Positions 43,879 through 52,365 of a stretch of 64,000 nucleotides of DNA are shown here, one piece after another. The stretch comes from Agromyces intestinalis (lineage in GTDB: Bacteria > Actinomycetota > Actinomycetes > Actinomycetales > Microbacteriaceae): assembly GCF_008365295.1 (NCBI RefSeq), contig NZ_CP043505.1, forward strand, positions 1,860,001-1,924,000. The letters are read 5' to 3'. Under the pieces are notes generated by a model that saw nothing but the letters and a program-made list of their open reading frames with translations, was not told where the DNA came from and ran no database searches. The position numbers were made by a program, and so were the translations under genes. Each line of letters starts with the position of its first letter. Position 1 is the first letter of the stretch.

Positions 43879-44256
43879 ATGGCAGAGTTGCTGGCTTTCC
43901 GCGATGAGCACGATGACAGCGTCATCCTCGTCGAGACGTCGTCCGCCGGCGCGGCCGGCGGCGACGAGGGCATGGTCACGCGCGGCCGCCGATCCGAGCC
44001 CATGATCGTGGAGGCGGGTCGCAGCCTCGACGAGATCATGGGCCGCCTCGGCCCGGTGGTCCGCAGCGTGGTCGCCCAGTTGCGCGAGGCGGCCGACTTC
44101 CCCGACGAGATCGGCGTCGAGTTCGCGGTCAAGATCTCGGCCGACTCGAACCTGGTGATCGCGCGGGCCGGCGGCGAAGCGAACTTCCGCGTCTCGGTGC
44201 GCTGGCTCGGTCGGGGAGCGAGCGACGGCCGGCCAGCACCCGAGGTCTCGGCGTGA
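43879..44256 (+). CDS. Trypco1 (CU044_2847-type) domain protein
   Basis: This 125-residue cytoplasmic protein matches the trypsin-co-occurring domain 1. It has an N-terminal strand pair with DSVILVETSS, a helix SLDEIMGRLGPVVRSVVAQL, and the hallmark DEIGVEFAVKISADSNLVIA followed by EANFRVSVRW. The domain is known from actinobacterial conflict/signalling operons next to peptidases. The ATG at 43879 has GGAGG upstream, and the CHAT protease gene begins 16 bp after its stop, so the two form a unit. The molecular role of Trypco1 is not established; regulating or presenting a target to the peptidase is an inference. Confidence 0.82.
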   Translation: MAELLAFRDEHDDSVILVETSSAGAAGGDEGMVTRGRRSEPMIVEAGRSLDEIMGRLGPVVRSVVAQLREAADFPDEIGVEFAVKISADSNLVIARAGGEANFRVSVRWLGRGASDGRPAPEVSA

Positions 44257-44272
44257 GTCGTGGGGCAACGCC

Positions 44273-46192
44273 ATGAAACCTGACGAGTACGACGACCTGC
44301 ACGTACGGTTCGAGCGCGATGCGGATGGCGCGTACCGAACCCTGATCACGGCACCTGACGGGCGCACGACCCGCGGTATCTTCCGCTGTCCCGTTTCCGA
44401 TGAGCAGCTCGACGACTTCGTGCGCACCGTCGGCCTGGTGCGCCGACGCGCGAGCGTCGATCGGGCGCGGGCGATCAAGGCGTTCGGCGGCTCGCTGTTC
44501 GACGCGCTGTTCGTCGAGCAGGCCGGCAACGCGTACGTCGCCGCGAAGGCGGCCGCCGATCACAGCCAACGGGGGTTGCGCATCTCGCTCCAGTTCTCGG
44601 GGGCACCCGAGCTGCTCAGACTGCCGTGGGAGTTCCTCTACAGCCGCCCGAGGTTCATCTCGCAGTCGGTGAGCACGCCGATCGTGCGCGCGCTCGACGT
44701 CGATGCCGCCCGCCGCACGCAACCGATCGAGCTGCCGCTGCGCGTGCTCGGCATCGTGAGCCGCGCGACCGGCGAGGTCGACCTCGATGTCGACGACGAG
44801 CGCCGCAAGCTCGAAGCCGCACTCGAACCGCTGCAGCGCGACGGGCTCGTCGAGCTCGAGTGGCTCGAACGCGCGACCCTTCGCGACCTGGCCCGGCGCA
44901 TCAGCGAGCCCGACGACATCCATGTCATCCACTACATCGGCCACGGCGCGTACGACGAAGACACCGAATCGGGCATCCTCGTGCTCGAGCGTGCCGACGG
45001 GCGGCCCGACGACGTCTCGGGCGAACAGCTCGGCGCGATGCTGCAAGACGAGCACAGCCTGCGACTGGTGGTGCTGAACACGTGCGAGGGCGCGCGAACC
45101 TCGCACGTCGACCCGTTCTCGGGGGTGGCGACGAGCCTGATCGAGTTCGACGTTCCCGCCGTCATCGGCATGCAGTTCGAGATCACCGATGACGCCGCCA
45201 TCGCCTTCAGCGAGACGCTGTACCGGGGGCTCTCGCATGGCATGGCCATCGACGCGGCGATCGCGCCCGCGCGGCGGGCCATCATGGCCGTGCGCGACGC
45301 GGAGTTCGGAACCCCGGTGCTGTTCCTGCGCAACGGCGCGGCGCGGCTCTTCGACATCCTCGCCTCCTCGCGCGCGGCGACGCGCGCGGTTCCGGGAGCA
45401 GCGCCAGAGGATGTCGCGTCCGCCGAGCCCGTTGCGGATGCCACGCCCGCCGAGCCCGTCGAGATGGTGGACCCGCCCGCTCGGACCGACCACCCCGCCG
45501 CCGAACTCCAGCTCGCGACCGCGGCGGACGTCGCACCCGTCGCGCCGGTCGATTGGCGGGCCACGATCACCCGCACCGTCGAGGGCAAGCAGCGGGTGAT
45601 CCGAGTCGACCTGCAACTCGGCCAGCCGCACGTCATCACGATCGCGGACACCACCTTCACGGGTGTGCTGACCGTCGACGGCCGCTCGCTGTCCACGTTC
45701 TCGCCACCCGATCGCTTCCAGCTGTCGGAGGCCCTCGACACGAAGGACTGCGTGCTCGCCACCAAGGTGTTCACGATCGGCGGCGCATGGACTCGCTACG
45801 TGACGTTGTTCCGCGTCGACGGCGTCGACATCCCGGTGACCGACGACCTGTTCCCCGCGAGCGAATGGACGGCGAGCGCCGAGTACGCCCTGCTCGGTGA
45901 CGGCAACGGGCGAACCGTGCTCCGTGTCACGCTCGACGAGCCCCACGAGATCGTCTGCCAGGTCGGCTCGTTCAGCAGCACCATCGAGATCGACGGGGGT
46001 CAGACGATCAGCAATCCGTTCTCGAACAACGTGCCGCTCACCCTGCTCGACGGAGGCACCGAGCGCGCCTGCCGGCTCCTCATGAGCCAGGGGATGCCGA
46101 CCTGGCCGAAGGAGGTGGCCCGGGTGGTCGCGTTCTGGGCCGACCAGCGGGGCATCCATGTCGACCACGGCCCCCTGCCGCCGGTGGAGTAG
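44273..46192 (+). CDS. CHAT-domain caspase-like peptidase with duplicated C-terminal beta domain
   Basis: This 639-residue protein has an N-terminal region (1-150), a CHAT peptidase domain (about 155-362), a Pro/Ala linker (370-425) and a C-terminal beta-rich part (427-632). The catalytic pair is visible: His224 in HYIGHGAYDEDT and Cys271 in VVLNTCEGART. GVATSLIEFDVPAVIGMQFE is also typical of CHAT. The C-terminal part appears to hold two related units (RVIRVDLQLGQPHVITIADT at 441-460 and RTVLRVTLDEPHEIVCQVGS at 547-566). No signal peptide or membrane helix is seen. It is coupled to the Trypco1 gene. Substrate and trigger are unknown. Confidence 0.87.
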   Translation: MKPDEYDDLHVRFERDADGAYRTLITAPDGRTTRGIFRCPVSDEQLDDFVRTVGLVRRRASVDRARAIKAFGGSLFDALFVEQAGNAYVAAKAAADHSQRGLRISLQFSGAPELLRLPWEFLYSRPRFISQSVSTPIVRALDVDAARRTQPIELPLRVLGIVSRATGEVDLDVDDERRKLEAALEPLQRDGLVELEWLERATLRDLARRISEPDDIHVIHYIGHGAYDEDTESGILVLERADGRPDDVSGEQLGAMLQDEHSLRLVVLNTCEGARTSHVDPFSGVATSLIEFDVPAVIGMQFEITDDAAIAFSETLYRGLSHGMAIDAAIAPARRAIMAVRDAEFGTPVLFLRNGAARLFDILASSRAATRAVPGAAPEDVASAEPVADATPAEPVEMVDPPARTDHPAAELQLATAADVAPVAPVDWRATITRTVEGKQRVIRVDLQLGQPHVITIADTTFTGVLTVDGRSLSTFSPPDRFQLSEALDTKDCVLATKVFTIGGAWTRYVTLFRVDGVDIPVTDDLFPASEWTASAEYALLGDGNGRTVLRVTLDEPHEIVCQVGSFSSTIEIDGGQTISNPFSNNVPLTLLDGGTERACRLLMSQGMPTWPKEVARVVAFWADQRGIHVDHGPLPPVE

Positions 46193-46275
46193 GGGCCGCC
46201 CCTGCACCCGGCGCGGCCCCGGCCCCGGCCCCGGCCCCGAGGCATCCGGAACTCCGATCGCGACGCGCCTGCCGC

Positions 46276-46339
46276 GAAAACAGGACGAGCCGAGTCATGC
46301 CCACCGCACAGCCCGCATCACGCAGCTCATCCTGTTTTC
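46276..46339. repeat. Long inverted repeat downstream of the CHAT gene
   Basis: GAAAACAGGACGAGC (46276-46290) pairs with GCTCATCCTGTTTTC (46325-46339) at 14 of 15 positions, around a 34-nt loop. It lies between the CHAT stop and the ndh promoter. The plus strand ends in GTTTTC, so it could act as a terminator-like structure. Confidence 0.75.
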
Positions 46340-46340
46340 T

Positions 46341-46362
46341 CGAGCGCCCTGCGGGCGCCTCG
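46341..46362 (+). terminator. GC-rich hairpin upstream of ndh
   Basis: GCGCCC and GGGCGC pair around a 3-nt loop, extended by CGA/TCG with a bulge. There is no U-tract. With the preceding inverted repeat it may end the CHAT transcript. Confidence 0.45.
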
Positions 46363-46394
46363 AAGGTCGCTGCACGCGGGTACGCTGAATACAC

Positions 46395-47909
46395 GTGACG
46401 GAAACTCAGCCGGCGACCACCGGCACCCTCCCGCGCGTCGTGATCGTCGGCGGCGGCTTCGCCGGCGTCAACGCCGCGCAGGCCCTGGCCGATGCCCCGG
46501 TACGCGTGACGCTCATCGACCGCCGGGTGTACAACACCTTCCAGCCGCTGCTCTACCAGGTCGCCACCGGCGGCCTGAACCCGGGCGACGTGACGCACTT
46601 CCTGCGCAGCCTGCGGATGCGCCAGCGCAATCTCGAGGTCGTGCACGAGCACCTCATGGAGATCGACCCCGACGCGAAGACGGTTCGTCTGCTCGACGGT
46701 CAGACCCTCGACTACGACTTCCTGGTGCTGGCGAACGGGGTCACGACGACCTATTTCGGCACCCCCGGCGCGAAGGAGCACGCGTTCGCGGTGTACTCGA
46801 GGTCGCAGGCGATCCGCATCCGCGACACGCTGTTCACCCGCCTCGAGAAGGCGACCCAGACCCCCGACCGCACCGACGGGTTGCGCGTCGTGGTCGTCGG
46901 CGGCGGGCCGACCGGCGTCGAGATGGCCGGCGCCCTGGCCGAGCTGCGCGATCAGGGGCTCCGGCCGGCGTATCCCGAGCTCGACGGCGACGCGTTCCGC
47001 ATCACGATCGTGCAGCGCAGCCCCGAGTTGCTGAAGCCGTTCGTCCCGTCGTTGCGCACGTACGCGGCGAAGCAGCTCACCCACCGCAATGTCGAGCTCT
47101 GCTTCGGCGCCGGCGTCTCGGAGGTGCACGCCGATTCCGTCACGCTCACCGACGGGCGCACCATCCCCTCGGATATGACCATCTGGGCGACCGGGGTCGC
47201 ACCGCATGAAGAGGTGCGGTACTGGAGCCTTCCGCTCGACGAGTACGACCGCATCAAGGTGGGCGCCGACCTGCAGGTCGAGGGCCTGCCGGGCGTGTTC
47301 GCGGCGGGCGACATCGCGATCGCGCCGCAGGATCTGCCGCAGCTCGCCCAGCCCGCCATCCAGGGCGGTCGGCACGTGGGCCGTCAGATCCGGCACCTGC
47401 TCGACGGGCGGCCGACCGAGCCGTTCGAGTACTACGACAAGGGTCAGCTCGCGATCATCGGCCGCCGCTCGGCGGTCGGCGAGTTGCCCGGCATCGCGAA
47501 CCTGCCGGGTCTGCACGCGATCCGGTTCCTGCAGAAGGTGCCGGGTTTCCGCCGCACGATCGCGCTGACCGCGTACCCGGCGTGGTGGGTGTGGCTGTTC
47601 GTGCACATCCAGAGCCTGCTCGGCGCCCGCAACCGGCTCACGACGATGGTGGGGCTCTGGGCGCGCTACGGGTTCCACTACCGCAAGCCGGTGCCGATCG
47701 TCGGCGATGTGCCGGCGATCCGCCCGTCCAAGGCGCAGCGGCTGCGCTTCACGCCCGAGCAGCAACGGGCGGCCGACGAGGCGATCGAGTCCGACCGCGC
47801 CGACGAGGTCATCACGATCGCCACGCCGGCGCGGTCGAACCGCGACGACCGCACCGAGGACGACCGGACCGAGAAGGATGCCTCGGGCGAGTCCCGACCG
47901 GCGCGATAG
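46395..47909 (+). CDS. ndh: Type II NADH dehydrogenase (NDH-2)
   Basis: This 504-residue monotopic flavoenzyme passes electrons from NADH to menaquinone without proton pumping. It has two dinucleotide-binding folds: VVIVGGGFAGVNAAQALADA (FAD) and LRVVVVGGGPTGVEMAGALA (NADH). The FAD-contacting VFAAGDIAIA and the quinone-site-like QLAQPAIQGGRHVGRQI follow, with an amphipathic membrane segment YPAWWVWLFVHIQSLLGARN near the C-terminus. A charged tail of about 60 residues follows. The GTG start at 46395 lies 8 nt after a TACGCT -10-like box, with no Shine-Dalgarno sequence, so it may be leaderless. Confidence 0.93.
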   Translation: MTETQPATTGTLPRVVIVGGGFAGVNAAQALADAPVRVTLIDRRVYNTFQPLLYQVATGGLNPGDVTHFLRSLRMRQRNLEVVHEHLMEIDPDAKTVRLLDGQTLDYDFLVLANGVTTTYFGTPGAKEHAFAVYSRSQAIRIRDTLFTRLEKATQTPDRTDGLRVVVVGGGPTGVEMAGALAELRDQGLRPAYPELDGDAFRITIVQRSPELLKPFVPSLRTYAAKQLTHRNVELCFGAGVSEVHADSVTLTDGRTIPSDMTIWATGVAPHEEVRYWSLPLDEYDRIKVGADLQVEGLPGVFAAGDIAIAPQDLPQLAQPAIQGGRHVGRQIRHLLDGRPTEPFEYYDKGQLAIIGRRSAVGELPGIANLPGLHAIRFLQKVPGFRRTIALTAYPAWWVWLFVHIQSLLGARNRLTTMVGLWARYGFHYRKPVPIVGDVPAIRPSKAQRLRFTPEQQRAADEAIESDRADEVITIATPARSNRDDRTEDDRTEKDASGESRPAR

Positions 47910-47939
47910 ACCGTCCGAGGGTGTCGGTAGCGTCATCGG

Positions 47940-48467
47940 ATGCGACTCACCCTGGTGCCGTGGAGTGCCGACGACCTTCCTCTGCTGGTGCGGGCCAACG
48001 CGCCCGAGATGACCCGGTTCATCGGCGGCCCCGAGACATCCGAGCAGCTGAGCGAACGCAACGAGCGCTACCTGCGGCTCAACGAGACGGGCGAGGCGCA
48101 CATGTTCCGCGTCGACGCCGACGGCGTGCCTGCGGGCAGCATCGGCTGGTGGCGGGTCGAGCACGATGGCGAGCCCGCCTACGAGACCGGATGGTTCGTC
48201 CTCCCCGAGTGGCAGGGCCATGGCGTCGCACGCGCCGCGCTGCGAGAGGTCGTCCGCCGCGTCGCCGAGGTCGGCGACCGCCGGTGGCTCGTCGCCTATC
48301 CCGGCGTAGACAACCCGGCGTCGAACGCGCTCTGCCGCTCGGCCGGCTTCGAGCACGTCGGCGGGGGAACCATGCCGTGGCGCGGCGGTGAGCTCGCGTT
48401 CAATACCTGGGCACTGGATGTCTCCGCGCGTCTGCCGTCGGTCACGCCGCCGCCCGCTCACCCGTGA
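47940..48467 (+). CDS. GNAT-family N-acetyltransferase
   Basis: This 175-residue enzyme has the GNAT fold. The acetyl-CoA pyrophosphate-binding loop is PEWQGHGVARAALREV (an R/QxxGxA type motif), and the C-terminal NPASNALCRSAGFEHVG is the usual substrate/CoA segment. The ATG at 47940 follows TAGCGT by 6 nt with no ribosome binding site, suggesting a leaderless mRNA. The acceptor is unknown. A strong terminator lies 51 bp after the stop. Confidence 0.87.
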   Translation: MRLTLVPWSADDLPLLVRANAPEMTRFIGGPETSEQLSERNERYLRLNETGEAHMFRVDADGVPAGSIGWWRVEHDGEPAYETGWFVLPEWQGHGVARAALREVVRRVAEVGDRRWLVAYPGVDNPASNALCRSAGFEHVGGGTMPWRGGELAFNTWALDVSARLPSVTPPPAHP

Positions 48468-48517
48468 GGCCGGGCTCGGCCGGTGCCATGGGCGCCGGTC
48501 GCGGAGGCGCCGACGAC

Positions 48518-48548
48518 GAACGGCCCGGTCCATTGGACCGGGCCGTTC
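48518..48548. terminator. Bidirectional terminator hairpin
   Basis: GAACGGCCCGGTCC (48518-48531) and GGACCGGGCCGTTC (48535-48548) form a perfect 14-bp stem with a 3-nt ATT loop. It separates the convergent GNAT gene and tRNA-Leu and can serve both. No long U-tract follows on either strand. Confidence 0.85.
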
Positions 48549-48561
48549 ATACGTGGTGCTG

Positions 48562-48645
48562 TGCGCAAGGGGGGAGTTGAACCCCCACGCCCTCACGGGC
48601 ACACGGACCTGAACCGTGCGCGTCTGCCTATTCCGCCACTTGCGC
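48562..48645 (-). tRNA. tRNA-Leu (anticodon CAG)
   Basis: The minus strand folds as an 84-nt class II tRNA: acceptor GCGCAAG paired with CTTGCGC, D-arm TGGCGGAATAGGCAGACGC, anticodon stem around the loop TTCAGGT (anticodon CAG), a long variable arm (TGCCCGTGAGGGCG) and the T-arm GGGGGTTCAACTCCCCC. The discriminator base is A, as expected for leucine. CCA is not encoded. Confidence 0.95.
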
Positions 48646-48750
48646 ATGCTGATCCGCAGTGGAGTGCGAACCAGCCGGATGAGCCTAACATCTCGTCGAC
48701 CCGATCGCCATTCGGGGCCGGCGGCGGCGGCCCGGGGCATCCGTGCCGAA

Positions 48751-48820
48751 CGTAGGAGTGCTACAGCGACACGGCGCCGCCGCACGTTTCCGCCCGGCGT
48801 GGCGGCGCGCAACTCCTACG
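48751..48820. repeat. Nested inverted repeat in a 371-bp gene-free stretch
   Basis: Outer arms CGTAGGAGT (48751-48759) and ACTCCTACG (48812-48820) and inner arms GCGCCGCC (48774-48781) and GGCGGCGC (48801-48808) are each perfect. The stretch from the tRNA to the phosphoglucomutase gene (48646-49016) should hold the promoters of both; apart from this structure I see nothing in it. Confidence 0.7.
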
Positions 48821-49016
48821 CCGCGCACACGACGAACCTACGACGCGGCGCACACGGGCGCCGGCGCCGTGCCGACACAGCCCGCACCCAGCACTCACCC
48901 TCGCAGCATCCAGCCGTGGGCCCTAGCATCGAAGAAGCGGGCACGACCCGCGAGCGAGCACCGTGGCCGACGCGAGACACACGAACCCACCCTCAACCGC
49001 GACGAAAGGATCGCTC

Positions 49017-49793
49017 GTGCCCGACACCCCGAGCACTTCCGCCACGATCGCCGCCGTCCGCGGCTGGCTGTTCGACCTCGACGGCGTGCTCACGCCGACC
49101 GCGACCGTGCACATGCACGCGTGGGCGCGGCTCTTCACGCCGTACCTCGAGCAGCACGGCGCGGCCCCGTACACCGACGCCGACTACTTCGCGTACATCG
49201 ACGGTAAGCCGCGCTACGACGGAGTGAGGTCGCTGCTCGAGAGTCGCGACATCCACCTGCCCGAGGGCGAGGTGACCGACGCGCCGAACCAGCCGTCGGG
49301 CGACGAGACGGTGCGCGGCCTCGGCAACCGCAAGAACGCGGCGTTCAACGAGACGCTCGCCGAGGAGGGCGTCGCGGCGTATCCGGCGAGCGTCGCGTTC
49401 CTCGATGCGGTGCAGCAGCACGGATGCCTCGTGGCGGTCGTGTCGAGCTCCAAGAACGCGCCGTCCGTGCTCGCGGCCGCGGGCCTGGCCGATCGGTTCG
49501 AGGTCGTCGTCGACGGCGCGGTCGCCGCGCGCGAGGGCCTTCCGGGCAAGCCCGCTCCCGACACGTTCCTGCGTGCCGCCGAGCAACTGGGCCTCGAACC
49601 GGGCGAATGCGCCGTCGTCGAAGACGCCGAGTCGGGTGTCAGGGCGGGCGCCGCCGGCGGGTTCGCGCACGTCGTCGGCGTCGACCGCGGCGTCGGCCGC
49701 GGCACGCTCGAGCGGCTCGGCGCCGACATCGTCGTCGACGAGCTCGACGAGCTGATCCCCCTCCTCACCACGACCCGAGAGAGCACCGCATGA
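49017..49793 (+). CDS. Beta-phosphoglucomutase-like HAD hydrolase/mutase
   Basis: This 258-residue HAD enzyme likely interconverts beta-glucose 1-phosphate and glucose 6-phosphate. The nucleophile loop is WLFDLDGVLTPTATVH (Asp20, Asp22 from the chosen start). The cap carries the helix RKNAAFNETL, VVSSSKNA is motif II, and GKPAPDTFLRAAEQLGL with VVEDAESGVRAG are motifs III and IV. The GTG at 49017 is preferred because GAAAGGA lies 6 nt upstream; an in-frame ATG at 48963 has no such signal. The stop overlaps the GH65 start (ATGA), so product and user of beta-Glc-1-P are coupled. Confidence 0.9.
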   Translation: MPDTPSTSATIAAVRGWLFDLDGVLTPTATVHMHAWARLFTPYLEQHGAAPYTDADYFAYIDGKPRYDGVRSLLESRDIHLPEGEVTDAPNQPSGDETVRGLGNRKNAAFNETLAEEGVAAYPASVAFLDAVQQHGCLVAVVSSSKNAPSVLAAAGLADRFEVVVDGAVAAREGLPGKPAPDTFLRAAEQLGLEPGECAVVEDAESGVRAGAAGGFAHVVGVDRGVGRGTLERLGADIVVDELDELIPLLTTTRESTA

Positions 49794-52300
49794 GGTTCGC
49801 CGACATCGACCCGCTGAACCGCACGCGGTTCCCGATCGACGAGTGGGCGCTCGTCGAGACCGAGTTCGGGCAGGACGACCAGGGCCGCACCGAGACGCTG
49901 TTCGCCGTGGGCAACGGCTACCTCGGCCTGCGCGGCAACATCGAAGAGGGCCGCGACGGCTACTCGCACGGCACGTTCGTGAACGGCTTCCACGAGACGT
50001 GGACGATCCGTCACGCCGAGGAGGCGTTCGGGTTCGCTCGCGTCGGGCAGACGATCGTGAACGCGCCCGACGCGAAGATCATCCGGCTCTACGTCGACGA
50101 CGAGCCGCTCGTGATCACCGAGGCCGAGATCCTCGACTACGAGCGGCGGCTCGATTTCCGCCAGGGGCTGCTGCGGCGGTCGCTCGTGTGGCGCACGCCG
50201 TCGGGCAAGCACGTGCGCATCACCAGCCGTCGGCTCACGAGCTTCACCGACCGCCACCTCGCCCTCATGGACTACGAGGTCGAGCTGCTCGACGCCGACG
50301 CCGCGGTGACGATCACGAGCCACATCCTGAATCGTCAAGACGGTCGCGACGAGTACCGCTCGGGGGTGACCGAGCTGCCGGGCGCCTTCGATCCGCGCAA
50401 GGCCGAGGCGTTCACCGAGCGGGTGCTGCAGCCGCGTGTGCAGCAGCACCAGGGCAGCCGGCACCTGCTCGGCTACCAGACCACGAATTCGGGCATGACG
50501 CTCGCGGTGGCAGCCGAGCTGTCGATCTCGACCGTCGACGATTTCTCCGAGTCGGGCACCATCGGCGACGACCTCGCCAAGTACGTGTACCGCGTGCAGG
50601 CGCGCCGCGGCAATCGGATCCGCGTGACCAAGGCGGTGAGCTACCACAGCGCCCGCAAGGTGCCGGCGCGCGAGCTCGCCGACCGCTGCAACCGCACGCT
50701 CGACCGTGCGGCCCAACTCGGCGTCGACCAGATCCTGGCCGATCAGCGCGACTGGCTCGACGACTTCTGGGCCCGCTCCGACATCGAGCTGCCGGGTCAG
50801 CCGAACATCCAGCAGGCGATCCGGTGGAACCTGTTCCAGCTGGCCCAGGCGACGGCTCGCACCGACGGCGGCGGAGTCGCCGCGAAGGGGGTCAGCGGTT
50901 CGGGCTACAGCGGCCACTACTTCTGGGACTCCGAGATCTACGTGCTGCCGTTCCTCACGTACACGGCGCCGACGGTGGCCCGCAACGCGCTGCGGTTCCG
51001 CCAGCGCATGCTCGACGCGGCGCGCGCCCGCGCCCAGGAGCTGAACCAGGTCGGCGCGCTGTTCCCGTGGCGCACGATCAACGGCCTCGAGTCGAGCGCG
51101 TACTACGCGGCCGGCACGGCGCAGTACCACATCGACGCCGACATCTCCTATGCCCTGGTGCAGTACGTGCAGGCGACGGGCGACGAGGAGTTCCTCGCGC
51201 GCGGTGCGATCGACATCCTCGTCGAGACCGCGCGAATGTGGGAAGACCTGGGGTTCTGGCGCTCGAACGCCGACGACGTGTTCCACATCCACGGGGTCAC
51301 GGGCCCCGACGAGTACACGACCGTCGTCAACGACAACCTCTACACGAACGTGATGGCCCGGGCGAACCTCGAGCAGGCGGCGGCCGCGGTCGATCACCTG
51401 CAGGTGCAGCATCCGATCGAGCACCGCCGGCTCATCGAGCGGCTCGGCGTCACGCCGGCCGAGGTCGCAGGCTGGCGCCGCGCCGCGGCCCACATGCACA
51501 TCCCGTACGACGAGCGACTGGGCGTGCACCCCCAAGACAGCGCCTTCCTCGAGAAAGAGCTCTGGGATCTCGAGCACACGCCCGAGAACCGGCGCCCGCT
51601 GCTGCTGCACTACCATCCCCTGGTCATCTACCGGTTCCAGGTGCTGAAGCAGGCCGACGTGGTGCTCGCGCTCTACCTGCAGGGCCACCGGTTCTCGACC
51701 GAGCAGAAGCTCGCCGACTTCGAGTACTACGACCCGCTGACCACGGGCGACTCGACGCTGTCGGCGGTGGTGCAGTCGATCATCGCAGCCGAGGTGGGGT
51801 ATCACGAGCTCGCGCTGCGCTATTTCCGCTCGGCGCTCTACGTCGACCTCGCCGACCTGCACCACAACGCGGCCGACGGCGTGCACGTCGCGTCCACGGG
51901 CGGGGTGTGGGGATGCCTCGTGTCGGGGTTCGGCGGATTCCGCGACCACAACGGGCGGTTCACGTTCGATCCGCGCCTGCCCGACGGGTGGGAGCGGTTG
52001 ACGTTCCGGGTGACGTTGAAGGGCACGCGCGTGCGGGTCGACCTGGTCACGAACGAGATCACGTTCACGGTCGAGGACGGCGACGAGGCATCCCTCTCGG
52101 TGCGCGGTCAGGAGGTCCGGGTGACGCAGGATGCCCCGGTCACGGTGCCGCTCGACGGTCAGGGGCCGCGCATCATCGGCGCGCCGGCGATGCGCGATGT
52201 CACGGGCGCCCGCCGCGCCGACGGCTCGCTGCTGACGGCCTCGATCCCGACCATCTCGCTCGACACCGATGATCAGGAGCCCTCACTGGCGATCGACTGA
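49790..52300 (+). CDS. GH65 disaccharide phosphorylase (maltose/trehalose/kojibiose type)
   Basis: This 836-residue enzyme phosphorolyses an alpha-linked glucose disaccharide to beta-glucose 1-phosphate plus glucose. Signatures are FAVGNGYLGLRGNIEEG near the N-terminus, YFWDSEIYVLPFL at 377-389, and HGVTGPDEYT (501-510) with the catalytic acid Glu508. The C-terminal beta domain begins near residue 730. No signal peptide is present. It is coupled to the phosphoglucomutase gene. Which disaccharide is used cannot be decided from these motifs. Confidence 0.92.
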   Translation: MRFADIDPLNRTRFPIDEWALVETEFGQDDQGRTETLFAVGNGYLGLRGNIEEGRDGYSHGTFVNGFHETWTIRHAEEAFGFARVGQTIVNAPDAKIIRLYVDDEPLVITEAEILDYERRLDFRQGLLRRSLVWRTPSGKHVRITSRRLTSFTDRHLALMDYEVELLDADAAVTITSHILNRQDGRDEYRSGVTELPGAFDPRKAEAFTERVLQPRVQQHQGSRHLLGYQTTNSGMTLAVAAELSISTVDDFSESGTIGDDLAKYVYRVQARRGNRIRVTKAVSYHSARKVPARELADRCNRTLDRAAQLGVDQILADQRDWLDDFWARSDIELPGQPNIQQAIRWNLFQLAQATARTDGGGVAAKGVSGSGYSGHYFWDSEIYVLPFLTYTAPTVARNALRFRQRMLDAARARAQELNQVGALFPWRTINGLESSAYYAAGTAQYHIDADISYALVQYVQATGDEEFLARGAIDILVETARMWEDLGFWRSNADDVFHIHGVTGPDEYTTVVNDNLYTNVMARANLEQAAAAVDHLQVQHPIEHRRLIERLGVTPAEVAGWRRAAAHMHIPYDERLGVHPQDSAFLEKELWDLEHTPENRRPLLLHYHPLVIYRFQVLKQADVVLALYLQGHRFSTEQKLADFEYYDPLTTGDSTLSAVVQSIIAAEVGYHELALRYFRSALYVDLADLHHNAADGVHVASTGGVWGCLVSGFGGFRDHNGRFTFDPRLPDGWERLTFRVTLKGTRVRVDLVTNEITFTVEDGDEASLSVRGQEVRVTQDAPVTVPLDGQGPRIIGAPAMRDVTGARRADGSLLTASIPTISLDTDDQEPSLAID

Positions 52301-52365
52301 TCCACGTCGTTTCCAGCGGTGCGCGCTAGCATGTCGCGAAGTCACGGATACCGATCGGGAGACCT

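Noticed and set aside
44129..46207. A long open frame antisense to the CHAT gene
   Set aside because: It lacks any recognisable domain, is Arg/Asp/His-rich as expected of antisense frames in GC-rich DNA, and the plus-strand frame has clear CHAT motifs.
46080..52300. Very long minus-strand open frames (around 900 codons) opposite ndh and GH65
   Set aside because: They are shadows of plus-strand genes with full sets of catalytic motifs; the antisense proteins are low-complexity and motif-free.
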